Source: an uncultured Flavobacteriales bacterium
Lineage (GTDB): Bacteria; Bacteroidota; Bacteroidia; Flavobacteriales_D; Crocinitomicaceae
DNA: 64,000 nt
NCBI GenBank assembly: GCA_937876195.1
Contig: CALEIK010000023.1
Location: 186,001-250,000, forward strand
Direction: 5' to 3'
Shown here: piece by piece, positions 34,063 through 42,718 of the stretch
How positions within the stretch are numbered: position 1 is the first letter of the stretch
Layout of the letters: each line of letters begins with the position of its first letter
Position numbers and translations under genes: made by a program
The notes under the pieces: generated by a model
What the model saw: only the letters and a program-made list of their open reading frames with translations
What the model was told of the DNA's origin: nothing
The model's database searches: none

Positions 34063-34536
34063 ATGGTCAAGTTATTTTCAGCGTTATTGGTATCGGTTAA
34101 TTTAATGGCTAGTGCTCCCATTAATAAATTGGATTTTTATTCTGCTTTTAAATCGGATGAAAAGTCAGTTTTAGATAGGGAAATTGCTCGCCTAAACAAA
34201 TTTGAACCGTCATCGCTCAAAAATGCCTATTTAGGTGTTCTAATCATGAAAAACTCGCAATTTCAAGCTACACCTGGCGCAAAACTTCGTGCGTTTAGAG
34301 AAGGAAAGGAACTTCTCGAAAAGGCAATTGCCAGTGAACCTAAAAATGGAGAATTCCGATTTTTGCGACTTGCGATTCAGGAGAAAAGCCCGAAGTTACT
34401 TAAGTATGATTCGAATATGGAAGAAGATAAGAGGATTCTATTAAACACATATTCATCATTGGATTTTACGGTGAAGAAAGTAATCAAAGCCTACGCTGAA
34501 AAATCAACCGTTATCTCACCTAAAGATTTCAAATAA
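34063..34536 (+). CDS. Hypothetical exported protein upstream of darA-like gene
   Basis: A 157-residue protein with a probable signal peptide (MVKLFSALLVSVNLMASAP). The mature part is mainly helical (SSLKNAYLGVLIMKN; FREGKELLEKAIASEPKNGE), and the latter segment resembles one tetratricopeptide-like helix pair. No catalytic residue pattern is visible and no family is recognised. It ends 13 bases before the darA-like gene in the same direction, so it may belong to the resorcinol-lipid locus. Confidence 0.7.
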   Translation: MVKLFSALLVSVNLMASAPINKLDFYSAFKSDEKSVLDREIARLNKFEPSSLKNAYLGVLIMKNSQFQATPGAKLRAFREGKELLEKAIASEPKNGEFRFLRLAIQEKSPKLLKYDSNMEEDKRILLNTYSSLDFTVKKVIKAYAEKSTVISPKDFK

Positions 34537-34549
34537 CTACTCATTTCGC

Positions 34550-35458
34550 ATGAAAAAAATTCTAGCCATTAACTATTCACAATCTGGCCAGCTGGATGAA
34601 ATCATCGAAAATTTCATCGCTCCATTCTCGGATTTTGATGTCGATCGGATTAAAATTCAGACCAAGAAGAAATATGACTTCCCATGGAAGATTGCAACAT
34701 TTTTTGATGTGATGCCTGAATGCGTAAAAGAAATTCCAACTGAACTTTCACCAATAACATTCAAACACGAAGAGTATGATTTGATCGTAATTGGATACCA
34801 ACCTTGGTTTTTATCACCTTCCATTCCAACAACTTCATTGTTGAAACTGCCGGAATTTCAACAACGGATGAAGAATACACCTGTCGTAACAATTATTGGA
34901 TCAAGAAATATGTGGCTAAACGCGCATGAAAGTGTTGTCAATCTTGTTAAACAAGCAGGAGGAAAAATGGCAGGAAATTTACCGCTGATAGATAAATCCT
35001 CCAATTTACTCAGTGCAGGAAGTATTTTGCACTGGATGTTGACAGGGAAAAAGGAACGCAAATGGGGAATTCTACCAATGCCAGGAGTGAGTGAAGAAGA
35101 CATCAAAGGAGCCGAAAGCTATGGTGAATTGTTGAAAACCTGTATATCCAACAGTCAATTGGACAACTATCAGCATGAGCTTGTGAACGCAGGAGGCTTA
35201 AACATCAATACAAATATTCTCTTCATCGAAGGTCGCGCAAAAAAAATATTTTCAATCTGGGCCAGTTTAATTCTAAAGAAAGAAGCTCGTGGTAAAAAAC
35301 GTAGCTTTTGGGTGAGCTTTTTTAAGTACTACTTGGTTGTCGCGCTTTTCGTTGTTTCTCCTTTCGTTGTTCTGATTTACACTATTTTAATTCGACCTTT
35401 TACACAGAAATCAATAAAAAAGAAGAAGCTATATTACACATATCTGGGAATTAAATAG
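34550..35458 (+). CDS. darA: DarA-like dialkylresorcinol biosynthesis protein
   Basis: A 302-residue protein with a flavodoxin-like N-terminal half (KKILAINYSQSGQLDEIIEN) and the distinctive segments IGYQPWFLSPSIPTTSLL and TIIGSRNMWLNAHESV. As far as I remember, these occur in proteins annotated as dialkylresorcinol condensing enzyme DarA in flexirubin clusters. A C-terminal hydrophobic helix pair (YLVVALFVVSPFVVLIYTIL, about 264-283) suggests membrane attachment. In the known pathway DarA acts with ketosynthase DarB to join two acyl chains and cyclise them to a resorcinol. Here a DarB-like gene follows after 162 bases. The exact reaction is inferred from family and context. Confidence 0.7.
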   Translation: MKKILAINYSQSGQLDEIIENFIAPFSDFDVDRIKIQTKKKYDFPWKIATFFDVMPECVKEIPTELSPITFKHEEYDLIVIGYQPWFLSPSIPTTSLLKLPEFQQRMKNTPVVTIIGSRNMWLNAHESVVNLVKQAGGKMAGNLPLIDKSSNLLSAGSILHWMLTGKKERKWGILPMPGVSEEDIKGAESYGELLKTCISNSQLDNYQHELVNAGGLNINTNILFIEGRAKKIFSIWASLILKKEARGKKRSFWVSFFKYYLVVALFVVSPFVVLIYTILIRPFTQKSIKKKKLYYTYLGIK

Positions 35459-35522
35459 GCAAAGCGACTTTTCATTCCAAAGCACGATTGTTGCCTCGAG
35501 AGTGTTAATTGAGAAAAAACCC

Positions 35523-35569
35523 AACTAGATATTGACTTTAACATTATTTCTTTCAATATTAACCTAGTT
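35523..35569. promoter_or_regulatory. Interrupted inverted repeat upstream of the darB operon
   Basis: AACTAG plus ATATTGA (35523-35535) is mirrored by TCAATAT (35553-35559) and CTAGTT (35564-35569). It lies 20-65 bases upstream of the -7 element at 35588 and could be an operator. Confidence 0.35.
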
Positions 35570-35587
35570 AATTAAGAGAAAAAAAAG

Positions 35588-35595
35588 TAATTTTG
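35588..35595 (+). promoter_or_regulatory. Candidate -7 promoter element for the darB operon
   Basis: TAATTTTG matches TAnnTTTG, 25 bases before the darB ATG. It suggests the operon from 35621 has its own promoter separate from darA. Confidence 0.4.
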
Positions 35596-35620
35596 CACCA
35601 CCAAAATTTTAAATCAGAGG

Positions 35621-36763
35621 ATGTCAGAAGTTTACATTACAAAAACAGCGAATTATTTGCCGAATGAGCCCATTTCGAATGATGAGATGGAACAGTATTT
35701 AGGTCAAATAGGTGAGCGTGCTTCTAAATCAAGACGAATTGTACTGCGTAATAATGGAATTAAACAACGTTATTATGCTTTAGATAATGAAGGAAACCCA
35801 ACCCATACGAATGCCCAAATTGCCGCAAATTCTATTCGCAATCTTATGGGGAATGATCCGGCTAAGTTGAAAGAAATTGACTTGCTGACCTGTGGAACTT
35901 CTGTACCAGATCAAATCATGCCATCACATGGTGTTATGGTTCACGGTGAATTACCCGAATCAAACGCCATTGAGGTTATTTCTCCTTCTGGAAATTGCTG
36001 TTCAGGAATGCATGGCTTTAAATACGCCTATCTTTCTCTAAAAGTTGGTGATGCTAAAAAGGCGGTTTGTTGTGCTTCAGAACGACTTTCTCGATCTTTA
36101 CATGCAGATCAATTCGAGCTGGAAGTTAAGAAAATGAGCGAATTGGAGGAAAACCCTTACATCGCATTTGAAAAAGACTTTCTGCGTTGGATGCTATCCG
36201 ATGGTGCTGCTAGCTTTTTATTGGAAAGCGAGAAAAACTCAAATGGTATTTCGTTAAAAATTGATTGGATTGAAGCTTATTCTTTTGCTAATGAGGCAGA
36301 AACCTGCATGTACATGGGCAATGAGAAACTGGCTGATGGAACAATGAAGAGCTTCAAAGACTACAAGCAAAATGAACTTCAGGAACAATCGATCATGGCA
36401 ATTAAACAAGATACTCGATTACTGGGAGAAAATATTGTCAAACTAGGGTTTACCAAACTTGAAGGTGCCATAAAAAACAAAGGACTAAGTGCTGATGATA
36501 TCACATACTTCCTGCCTCATATGTCGAGTTACTTTTTTGAGAGTAAAATTGCCGAGACATTGGATGAATTGGACATGCATATTCCCAAAGAGCGTTGGTT
36601 CTCCAATCTAGAATCTATGGGGAATGTAGGATCTGCTTCTATCTTTTTAATGGTGGATGAATTATTTCACAGCGGTAAACTAAAAGTAGGCGATAAAATT
36701 CTACTCGCGGTTCCAGAAAGTGCCCGTTTTTCATATGTTTTCAGTCTACTAACAGTTTGTTAA
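35621..36763 (+). CDS. darB: DarB-like beta-ketoacyl-ACP synthase III
   Basis: A 380-residue KAS III fold enzyme, expected to condense a beta-ketoacyl chain with a second acyl chain in dialkylresorcinol formation. The thiolase-fold triad is visible: cysteines C126/C127 in PSGNCCSGMHGF, H300 in FLPHMSSYF and N335 in ESMGNVGSASIF. The N-terminal segment VYITKTANYLPNEPISNDE is as expected for the DarB subgroup. It is the first gene of a nine-gene, tightly packed operon and is followed one base later by the next gene. Fatty-acid FabH is less likely given the neighbours and the CCSGMH active-site wording. Confidence 0.8.
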   Translation: MSEVYITKTANYLPNEPISNDEMEQYLGQIGERASKSRRIVLRNNGIKQRYYALDNEGNPTHTNAQIAANSIRNLMGNDPAKLKEIDLLTCGTSVPDQIMPSHGVMVHGELPESNAIEVISPSGNCCSGMHGFKYAYLSLKVGDAKKAVCCASERLSRSLHADQFELEVKKMSELEENPYIAFEKDFLRWMLSDGAASFLLESEKNSNGISLKIDWIEAYSFANEAETCMYMGNEKLADGTMKSFKDYKQNELQEQSIMAIKQDTRLLGENIVKLGFTKLEGAIKNKGLSADDITYFLPHMSSYFFESKIAETLDELDMHIPKERWFSNLESMGNVGSASIFLMVDELFHSGKLKVGDKILLAVPESARFSYVFSLLTVC

Positions 36764-36764
36764 A

Positions 36765-37166
36765 ATGAAGAAAGAACATCTTCCACAAGACAAAAGTTCT
36801 TTAGAAAACTTCACACGCGAAGTGGTCTATGTCAAAAATGAAGATGGTAAATACGAAACTGAACTGAGCACTGGCTGGGAGACAAAAACCGTCGCTTTGG
36901 ACAATGCCTGGGACGAAATCAACCGAAGAACAGAAGAGGCGAAAAAGGATTGTTTGGATGGCAAAATTAGTCCCATCGGTTACTATCTAGAATTACGACT
37001 TATGGACATGCCTGTACTAGCTGGATACACAGGTTTCTTCAGGTGGCAAATTAAAAGACATATGAAGCCACAAGTTTTCGCGAAATTATCTGACAAAAAG
37101 CTTCAAAAATATGCCGACGCGTTCGACATCTCTATCAACGAATTAAAGAACTTCAATCCATCGTGA
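36765..37166 (+). CDS. Small conserved-type protein with HTH-like C-terminus in DAR operon
   Basis: A 133-residue cytoplasmic protein without signal peptide. The middle (SPIGYYLELRLMDMPVLAGY) looks globular. The end, LSDKKLQKYADAFDISINEL, resembles the second half of an XRE-type helix-turn-helix domain, so a DNA-binding role is possible. No function is assigned. It starts one base after the darB stop and overlaps the next gene by four bases, so it is translated as part of the operon. Confidence 0.65.
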   Translation: MKKEHLPQDKSSLENFTREVVYVKNEDGKYETELSTGWETKTVALDNAWDEINRRTEEAKKDCLDGKISPIGYYLELRLMDMPVLAGYTGFFRWQIKRHMKPQVFAKLSDKKLQKYADAFDISINELKNFNPS

Positions 37167-38173
37167 GCGAATACAAACACATACAAACGGCACATTGCGA
37201 AAATGGTGTCACAGTTAGTCTTTTAAGACAACAGGGATTGGAATTCATGAATGAACCATTGGCATTTGGCATGGGTTCAGGTCTGTTTTACATTCATATT
37301 CCATTCCTTAAGGTCAACGGTGGACCTGCAATTTCATTTCGCTCCATGCCTGGGTCAATTTTTAAACGTACGTGTAAAACGTTGAACGTTAAAGTAGAAC
37401 GTAAAAAATTCTCAAATAAACAGGCTGCAGAAGATTTCTTAGACAAACAACTCGATGCTGGAAGAACAGTAGGATGTCAAGTTGGAGTCTTTCACCTCCC
37501 CTATTTTCCAAAGGAATACCGCTTTCACTTTAATGCCCACAACCTAATTGTATTCGGTCGTGATGGCGATAACTTTTTAGTGAGCGATCCTGTGATGGAA
37601 ACGACAACTTCGCTGACAAGAGCAGAGTTAGAAAAAGTACGTTTTGCCAAAGGTGCACTTGCTCCAAAAGGACATATTTACTTTCCAAAAGAAGCTCCGA
37701 TTGTCACTAATGAAATGATCAATGCTGGAATTATCCGTGGAATCAAGCACAACGTGAGAGATATGCTCTACATACCCTCAAATGTAACAGGTATTCGTGG
37801 AATTAAGCACACAGCAAAGAAAGTGCGTAAATGGCGTGACCAAGTTGGTGAGCGTCAAGCAGGCTTATTTTTAGGTCAAATTGTGCGCATGCAAGAAGAA
37901 ATTGGCACTGGAGGCGGAGGATTTCGATTTATCTATGCGGCATTCCTTGAAGAAGCGAGCGAACGATTAGGCAATGATAAACTGATGGGGATTTCAGAGC
38001 AATTCACAAAAGCTGGAGATCTTTGGAGAGATAGCGCATTGCAAATGGCGGGAATCTACAAGGGTCGTATTACTGCACAGAAAGATTTTGACCACGCTGC
38101 AGATATTATGATCGAAATTGCAGAGGCTGAAAAGAAAGCGCTATTGGATCTATCTAAATTAAAATTACGCTAA
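37163..38173 (+). CDS. BtrH N-terminal domain-containing protein (peptidase C39-like fold)
   Basis: A 336-residue protein of the BtrH type, named after butirosin biosynthesis BtrH, which transfers an acyl chain from an acyl carrier protein to its acceptor. The N-terminal half (about 10-180) has HCENGVTVSLLRQQG with the putative nucleophilic cysteine C13, and FNAHNLIVFGRDGDNFLVSD with a candidate catalytic histidine and aspartates, in a papain-like order. The C-terminal half is helical (DUF4872-like). It starts with GTG, overlapping the previous gene by four bases (GTGA). With an ACP and ketosynthases downstream it may move acyl chains off the ACP. Confidence 0.75.
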   Translation: MSEYKHIQTAHCENGVTVSLLRQQGLEFMNEPLAFGMGSGLFYIHIPFLKVNGGPAISFRSMPGSIFKRTCKTLNVKVERKKFSNKQAAEDFLDKQLDAGRTVGCQVGVFHLPYFPKEYRFHFNAHNLIVFGRDGDNFLVSDPVMETTTSLTRAELEKVRFAKGALAPKGHIYFPKEAPIVTNEMINAGIIRGIKHNVRDMLYIPSNVTGIRGIKHTAKKVRKWRDQVGERQAGLFLGQIVRMQEEIGTGGGGFRFIYAAFLEEASERLGNDKLMGISEQFTKAGDLWRDSALQMAGIYKGRITAQKDFDHAADIMIEIAEAEKKALLDLSKLKLR

Positions 38174-38179
38174 ACGCTA

Positions 38180-38923
38180 ATGACCAATGTCATTGAACTA
38201 TACAACGTATCCAAAAAATATCCTAAGGCAACAAGTTTTAGTTTAAATGACATCACTTTTTCAATAAAACAAGGAGATAAACTTGGCATCTTTGGTCCAA
38301 ATGGAGCTGGAAAGACGACACTCATGTCAATTTTGTGTCGGATTATACCTCAAACCAGTGGTAGCGTTGAGTACAAGCATGACAATGAACAGGTGGACAA
38401 CATCACTTTTCTTCACTCGATAGGATATGTTCCCCAAGATTTTTCATTTTACCCAGAGCTTACCCCCTATCAAAACCTAATGTATTTTGGAACTTTGTAC
38501 AGCATTCCAAAAACACAACTGAAAGAGCGTATAACTCATCTAATGAATGTACTGGGCTTAAGTCACGTGACTCACAAAAAAATACACACCTTTTCGGGTG
38601 GAATGAAACGCAGAGTGAACTTAGCGATTGGGATCATTAACAATCCAGCCATTCTATTCTTGGACGAACCTACAGTGGGTGTAGATGTCCAAAGTAAAAA
38701 TGCAATCATGGCATATTTGGAGGAGTTAAATTCAAATGGTACAACCGTAGTTTACACTTCACACCATATGAACGAAGCAGAAGATTTCTGCAACACCATC
38801 GTTTTAATCGATCAGGGAGAACTCATCGTTCAAGGTGAAATAAAGGAAGTCATCAAGCAACACCATGCAAACAATTTACAAGCATTATTTTTACAATTAA
38901 CAGGTAGCGAATACCGCGATTAA
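38180..38923 (+). CDS. ABC transporter ATP-binding protein
   Basis: A 247-residue ABC ATPase. Walker A is GPNGAGKTT (about 39-47), the Q-loop is in VPQDFSFYPELT, the signature is FSGGMKRRVNLAIG (about 137-150), and Walker B with the catalytic glutamate is ILFLDEPTVG, followed by the switch histidine in TSHHMNEAED. It belongs to the drug/lipid exporter (ABC-2, CcmA-like) group. Its stop overlaps the start of the permease gene (TAATG), so the two form one exporter, presumably for the lipid made by the surrounding enzymes. Confidence 0.9.
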   Translation: MTNVIELYNVSKKYPKATSFSLNDITFSIKQGDKLGIFGPNGAGKTTLMSILCRIIPQTSGSVEYKHDNEQVDNITFLHSIGYVPQDFSFYPELTPYQNLMYFGTLYSIPKTQLKERITHLMNVLGLSHVTHKKIHTFSGGMKRRVNLAIGIINNPAILFLDEPTVGVDVQSKNAIMAYLEELNSNGTTVVYTSHHMNEAEDFCNTIVLIDQGELIVQGEIKEVIKQHHANNLQALFLQLTGSEYRD

Positions 38924-40197
38924 TGAGAAAACTAGGAGCCAGTATATACAAAGAACTTCTCTTACTTATCAATGATAAAGTAGGACTGCTTCTCATGTTC
39001 ATGATGCCAATTCTGCTTGTTTTTATTATAACGATTGTTCAAAACAGCACATTTAAATTGGTCAATGACAACAACATAGAACTAATCGTTGTTAATAAAG
39101 ATAAAGGAGCTCTAGGTGATAGTTTAGTAGCCATTTTAGCACACTCTGGGACATATAAAATCACTTCCAAAAACGAATTGACGAAACCTGAAATTGAAAA
39201 AACGCTATTGAGCGACAATCAATTGTTGGCCCTTGTTATCCCCACCACGTTTACTGAAAGCTTGACAGCAAAAGCCAAGAGTATCAGTTCGGAAATGTTG
39301 AGTGAATTCGACATTATCGAAGTCACGGAGCAAAAATCAATCGGCACAATTCCAATAGCACTCTACTACGATCCAATCCTTCAAGACAATTTTAGAATGT
39401 CGGTAAGTCACTCCATTCGTTCCTTTCTAAGTGTTCTGGAAAATCGATTAATGATTGAGCAGTTGTATGTTGAAATGGGATTTGATGAAATCCCAAAGAG
39501 CATGGAAAGTAAATTCTTTGACAATCAAACGACCATTGAACAAATTTCTGCGAACTCCTCTTCTGGAGATGTGATTCCAACCTCCACACAACATAACGTT
39601 CCTGCATGGTCTATTTTCGCGATGTTCTTTATGGTGATTTCATTAGGAGGAAACATCGTGAAGGAACGATTAAGCGGAAGTTTTGTCCGTCTTCAAACCA
39701 TTCCTTCAAGTTTTTCTTTGGTGCTCCTTAGCAAAATGTTCACGTATTTATTTGTCGCATTACTTCAGTTGACCGTAATTTTTGCACTTGGGAAATTCGT
39801 TTTCCCGACCATTGGTTTACCTTCTCTAGAACTGCCTTCAAACATTTTGGGATTAATTCTCATTTCTGCTCTCTCTGCCTTTGCTGCGATTAGCTTTGCC
39901 ATGTTAGTAGGCACCTTTGCGAAAACGGTTGAACAAGCCAATGGATTTGGTGCAATAACAATTATCATTCTCGCTGCCATTGGAGGAATTTGGGTGCCAA
40001 CTTTTGTGATGCCATCTTATATGCAAACCATCGGAAATATTTCTCCCCTGCATTGGTGTTTAGAAGGCTATTACACGCTATTTTTGAAAGGTGGTGATTG
40101 GTATTTATTATCCCCGACAATTTTGTTCCTAATATTTTTTATATTAGCGTGTCAAATTTTGATATACAGTAAATTAAAAATTCAAAATTACATTTAA
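38923..40197 (+). CDS. ABC-2 type exporter permease
   Basis: A 424-residue inner-membrane permease. One helix near the N-terminus (VGLLLMFMMPILLVFIITIV, about 21-40) is followed by a large extracytoplasmic loop (about 45-220). Five or so helices follow in the second half, including WSIFAMFFMVISLGG and FAAISFAMLVGTFAK, ending with VPTFVMPSYMQTIG and LHWCLEGYY, the typical ABC-2 pattern. It pairs with the ATPase encoded immediately upstream. The last base before the acyl carrier protein ATG is its stop, so there is no gap. Confidence 0.88.
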   Translation: MRKLGASIYKELLLLINDKVGLLLMFMMPILLVFIITIVQNSTFKLVNDNNIELIVVNKDKGALGDSLVAILAHSGTYKITSKNELTKPEIEKTLLSDNQLLALVIPTTFTESLTAKAKSISSEMLSEFDIIEVTEQKSIGTIPIALYYDPILQDNFRMSVSHSIRSFLSVLENRLMIEQLYVEMGFDEIPKSMESKFFDNQTTIEQISANSSSGDVIPTSTQHNVPAWSIFAMFFMVISLGGNIVKERLSGSFVRLQTIPSSFSLVLLSKMFTYLFVALLQLTVIFALGKFVFPTIGLPSLELPSNILGLILISALSAFAAISFAMLVGTFAKTVEQANGFGAITIIILAAIGGIWVPTFVMPSYMQTIGNISPLHWCLEGYYTLFLKGGDWYLLSPTILFLIFFILACQILIYSKLKIQNYI

Positions 40198-40464
40198 ATG
40201 AGTCAATCTAGAGAAGAGTTAACATTAGAATTAAAAAAGCATATTGTAGAATATCTTAATCTTTTGGACATCAAGCCAGAAGAAATAAATAATGATACCC
40301 CACTGTTCGGTCCTGATCTTGGATTGGATTCAATTGATTCTGTTGAATTGATTGTGCTTCTAGATAGAGAGTATGGTGTAAAAATCAACAACCCAACTGA
40401 AGGAAGAACCATTTTAGTTGATGTAAATACAATTGTAGATTACATTCTAGCGAATAGAAAATAA
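40198..40464 (+). CDS. Acyl carrier protein
   Basis: An 88-residue acyl carrier protein. The phosphopantetheine attachment motif is DLGLDSIDSVELIVLL, with serine S45 in the conserved LDSIDSVE segment. Length and the acidic helices are typical. It is not in a fab locus but between an ABC exporter and a ketosynthase, so it is a dedicated carrier for the pathway here and the likely acyl donor for the BtrH-like protein and the DarB-like synthase. Confidence 0.93.
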   Translation: MSQSREELTLELKKHIVEYLNLLDIKPEEINNDTPLFGPDLGLDSIDSVELIVLLDREYGVKINNPTEGRTILVDVNTIVDYILANRK

Positions 40465-40473
40465 ATTCTTCTC

Positions 40474-41667
40474 ATGGAGAAAGTATTTGTCACTGGAACC
40501 GGAGTTGTTTCTGCATTAGGAATTGATGTGGAAAGCAATGTTGCACAACTCAGAAAGGGAGAAAGTGGCATTGGCCAGGCTAAACATTTCTCGTCAAAGT
40601 ACACATCAATCTTGCCATTTGGAGAGGTTGATTTAAGCAACGAAGAACTTATTCGACGTACCAACTGTGCCCATGAAAAAGGTGTCAGTCGAACGGCATT
40701 ACTTGCTTATCTAGCAGTGGATGAGGCTATTCAACAAGCTCAACTCACTTCAAATGAACTTCAGTCCATATCGACTGGGATTATTTCTTCAACGACGGTC
40801 GGAGGAATGTGTCATACCGATGAATTGTACACAGATGCCAACTTAAAAGCAGAACCGTCAGAATATGTAAGATCATATGGATTAGGTGAGCATACATTGC
40901 GCCTCATCAAAAAATTTGAAATTGGTGGATTTTCATCGACCATTAATACTGCTTGCTCCTCTTCTGCAAATGCAGTAATGCTCGGTGCCCGGTTGATTAA
41001 ATCTGGTCGACTAAAACGGGTGATTGTTGGTGGTTCAGACGCCATGGCAAAATTTGCTGTCAACGGATTTAATTCACTGATGATTCTCTCACCGCATCCC
41101 TGCAAACCCTTTGATAAGGAACGGGATGGACTTACATTGGGTGAAGGTGCAGGATACTTAGTCCTTGAAGCGGAAAGCGTTTGTGCGAACAAAGTACGAT
41201 TGGCAGAAGTCACAGGCTACGGAAATGCAAACGATGCTTTTCACCCGTCAACGACATCGGATGAAGCATTTGGTCCACGATTCGCCATGCAGCGTGCACT
41301 TGATGTCTGCGACATGAACCCAGTTGAAATTGACTACATCAATGCTCATGGAACAGGAACCGTGAATAACGACGAAACTGAATTGTTTGCATTTCATGAA
41401 ATTTTCGGGAAAATACCGCCGTTCAATTCCACAAAATCATATACGGGACATACCTTGGCCGCCTCTGGAGCGATTGAATCGATTTACAGTATCATGGCAA
41501 TGAATAATGGTGAATTGTATCCAAGCCTTCGTTGTACATCTCCACTTGATACATATGGAATTTCTCAAGTATTGGAATATACATCGGGAGTAAACATCAA
41601 TCACTTCATGAGTAATTCCTTTGGTTTTGGAGGAAATTGTACATCACTAATATTTTCAAAAGTCTAA
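40474..41667 (+). CDS. Beta-ketoacyl-ACP synthase (FabF/KAS II-like, catalytic subunit)
   Basis: A 397-residue ketosynthase extending acyl chains on the dedicated ACP. The Cys-His-His triad is intact: C161 in TACSSSANAV, H292 in AHGTGT, and H326 in KSYTGHTLAASGA, with lysine K321 beside it. It is more divergent than a housekeeping FabF. The gene directly downstream encodes a ketosynthase-like protein lacking the cysteine, so the two probably form a heterodimer like KS and chain-length factor in type II polyketide and aryl-polyene systems. Confidence 0.9.
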   Translation: MEKVFVTGTGVVSALGIDVESNVAQLRKGESGIGQAKHFSSKYTSILPFGEVDLSNEELIRRTNCAHEKGVSRTALLAYLAVDEAIQQAQLTSNELQSISTGIISSTTVGGMCHTDELYTDANLKAEPSEYVRSYGLGEHTLRLIKKFEIGGFSSTINTACSSSANAVMLGARLIKSGRLKRVIVGGSDAMAKFAVNGFNSLMILSPHPCKPFDKERDGLTLGEGAGYLVLEAESVCANKVRLAEVTGYGNANDAFHPSTTSDEAFGPRFAMQRALDVCDMNPVEIDYINAHGTGTVNNDETELFAFHEIFGKIPPFNSTKSYTGHTLAASGAIESIYSIMAMNNGELYPSLRCTSPLDTYGISQVLEYTSGVNINHFMSNSFGFGGNCTSLIFSKV

Positions 41668-41669
41668 CG

Positions 41670-42716
41670 ATGTATATCACTGATTTAAAATCCATATCAC
41701 CCCAAAAAACGTACAGCGATGAATTTCTGAAAGGAGAACTTGTAGAGCATGAAGGCATCATTTTCAATGTGGAGGAACCAGATTACATGGACTTAATTCC
41801 ACGAGGATTACTTCGAAGAATGGGAAGAGCGGTGCGTATGGGGGTTGGTACAGGATTGCCGTTGATTAAAAACAATGCAAACATCGATGGAATATTGATG
41901 GGAACGGCAAATGGTGGACTGGAAAACTGCATTGACTTTTTGAATCAAATTGTGGAATACGACGAAGGAATGTTAACGCCAACGAATTTTGTGCAAAGTA
42001 CACCAAATGCCATTGCAGGTCAATTAGCACTCATGGATCAGAATCGTGGATACAACACAACATACACTAACGGAGGTCACGCCTTTGAAAACACACTGCT
42101 GGACGCCTTACTCTTATTTGAAGAAGGAAACGCAGAAAAACTACTGATTGGTGGAATTGAGGAAATTTCCAATTATAATTACAACATCGATTTTCTGGCT
42201 GACCACTACAAAGAAGTGGCAGTTGGAAATTTTGATTTAATTGATTCATTGACTTCAGGTTCTGTTTGCGGCGAAGGCTCCAATATGTTCATCGTGGAGA
42301 AAAATGCTGTAGACTATTATGCTCAAATTCACGACGTAGCGCAACTCACCTACCCTAAAGAGTCTGATATAGAAGTATGCATTGATGATCTTTTGAAGCG
42401 AAATTCGTTCAACAGAAGCGATATCGACACAATCATGCTTGGAATGAATGGCGATGTAGATCACAACAAGTGGTACACTCACGTTGCCGATGACTTATTC
42501 CCCCGTGCCAATACCCTTGTTTTTAAACACCTCGTAGGAGAATACCGCACCTGTACCGCTTTTGCTGTTTGGATCTGCGCTCAGCTGCTTAAAGGTGAAT
42601 CTGGATTTTTCGAGAGTATTCTAAAACGAGAAATGGACAGAAATAACATCAATAAAATATTGATCTACAATCATTTTGATGAAGTGAATCACAGCTTCAT
42701 TCTTATAAGCAAATAA
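41670..42716 (+). CDS. Ketosynthase-like protein without active-site cysteine (chain-length-factor-like)
   Basis: A 348-residue thiolase-fold protein resembling the beta-ketoacyl synthase N-terminal-like family found in aryl polyene loci. Where ketosynthases have TACSSS, this has TYTNGGHAFENTLLDALLLF (about 131-150), so no nucleophilic cysteine; the HGTGT motif is also absent. It is therefore probably a structural or chain-length partner of the upstream ketosynthase, not an enzyme by itself. The frame is open to 41637, but the ATG at 41670, two bases after the upstream stop, avoids overlap and gives a normal N-terminus. Confidence 0.75.
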   Translation: MYITDLKSISPQKTYSDEFLKGELVEHEGIIFNVEEPDYMDLIPRGLLRRMGRAVRMGVGTGLPLIKNNANIDGILMGTANGGLENCIDFLNQIVEYDEGMLTPTNFVQSTPNAIAGQLALMDQNRGYNTTYTNGGHAFENTLLDALLLFEEGNAEKLLIGGIEEISNYNYNIDFLADHYKEVAVGNFDLIDSLTSGSVCGEGSNMFIVEKNAVDYYAQIHDVAQLTYPKESDIEVCIDDLLKRNSFNRSDIDTIMLGMNGDVDHNKWYTHVADDLFPRANTLVFKHLVGEYRTCTAFAVWICAQLLKGESGFFESILKREMDRNNINKILIYNHFDEVNHSFILISK

Positions 42717-42718
42717 TT

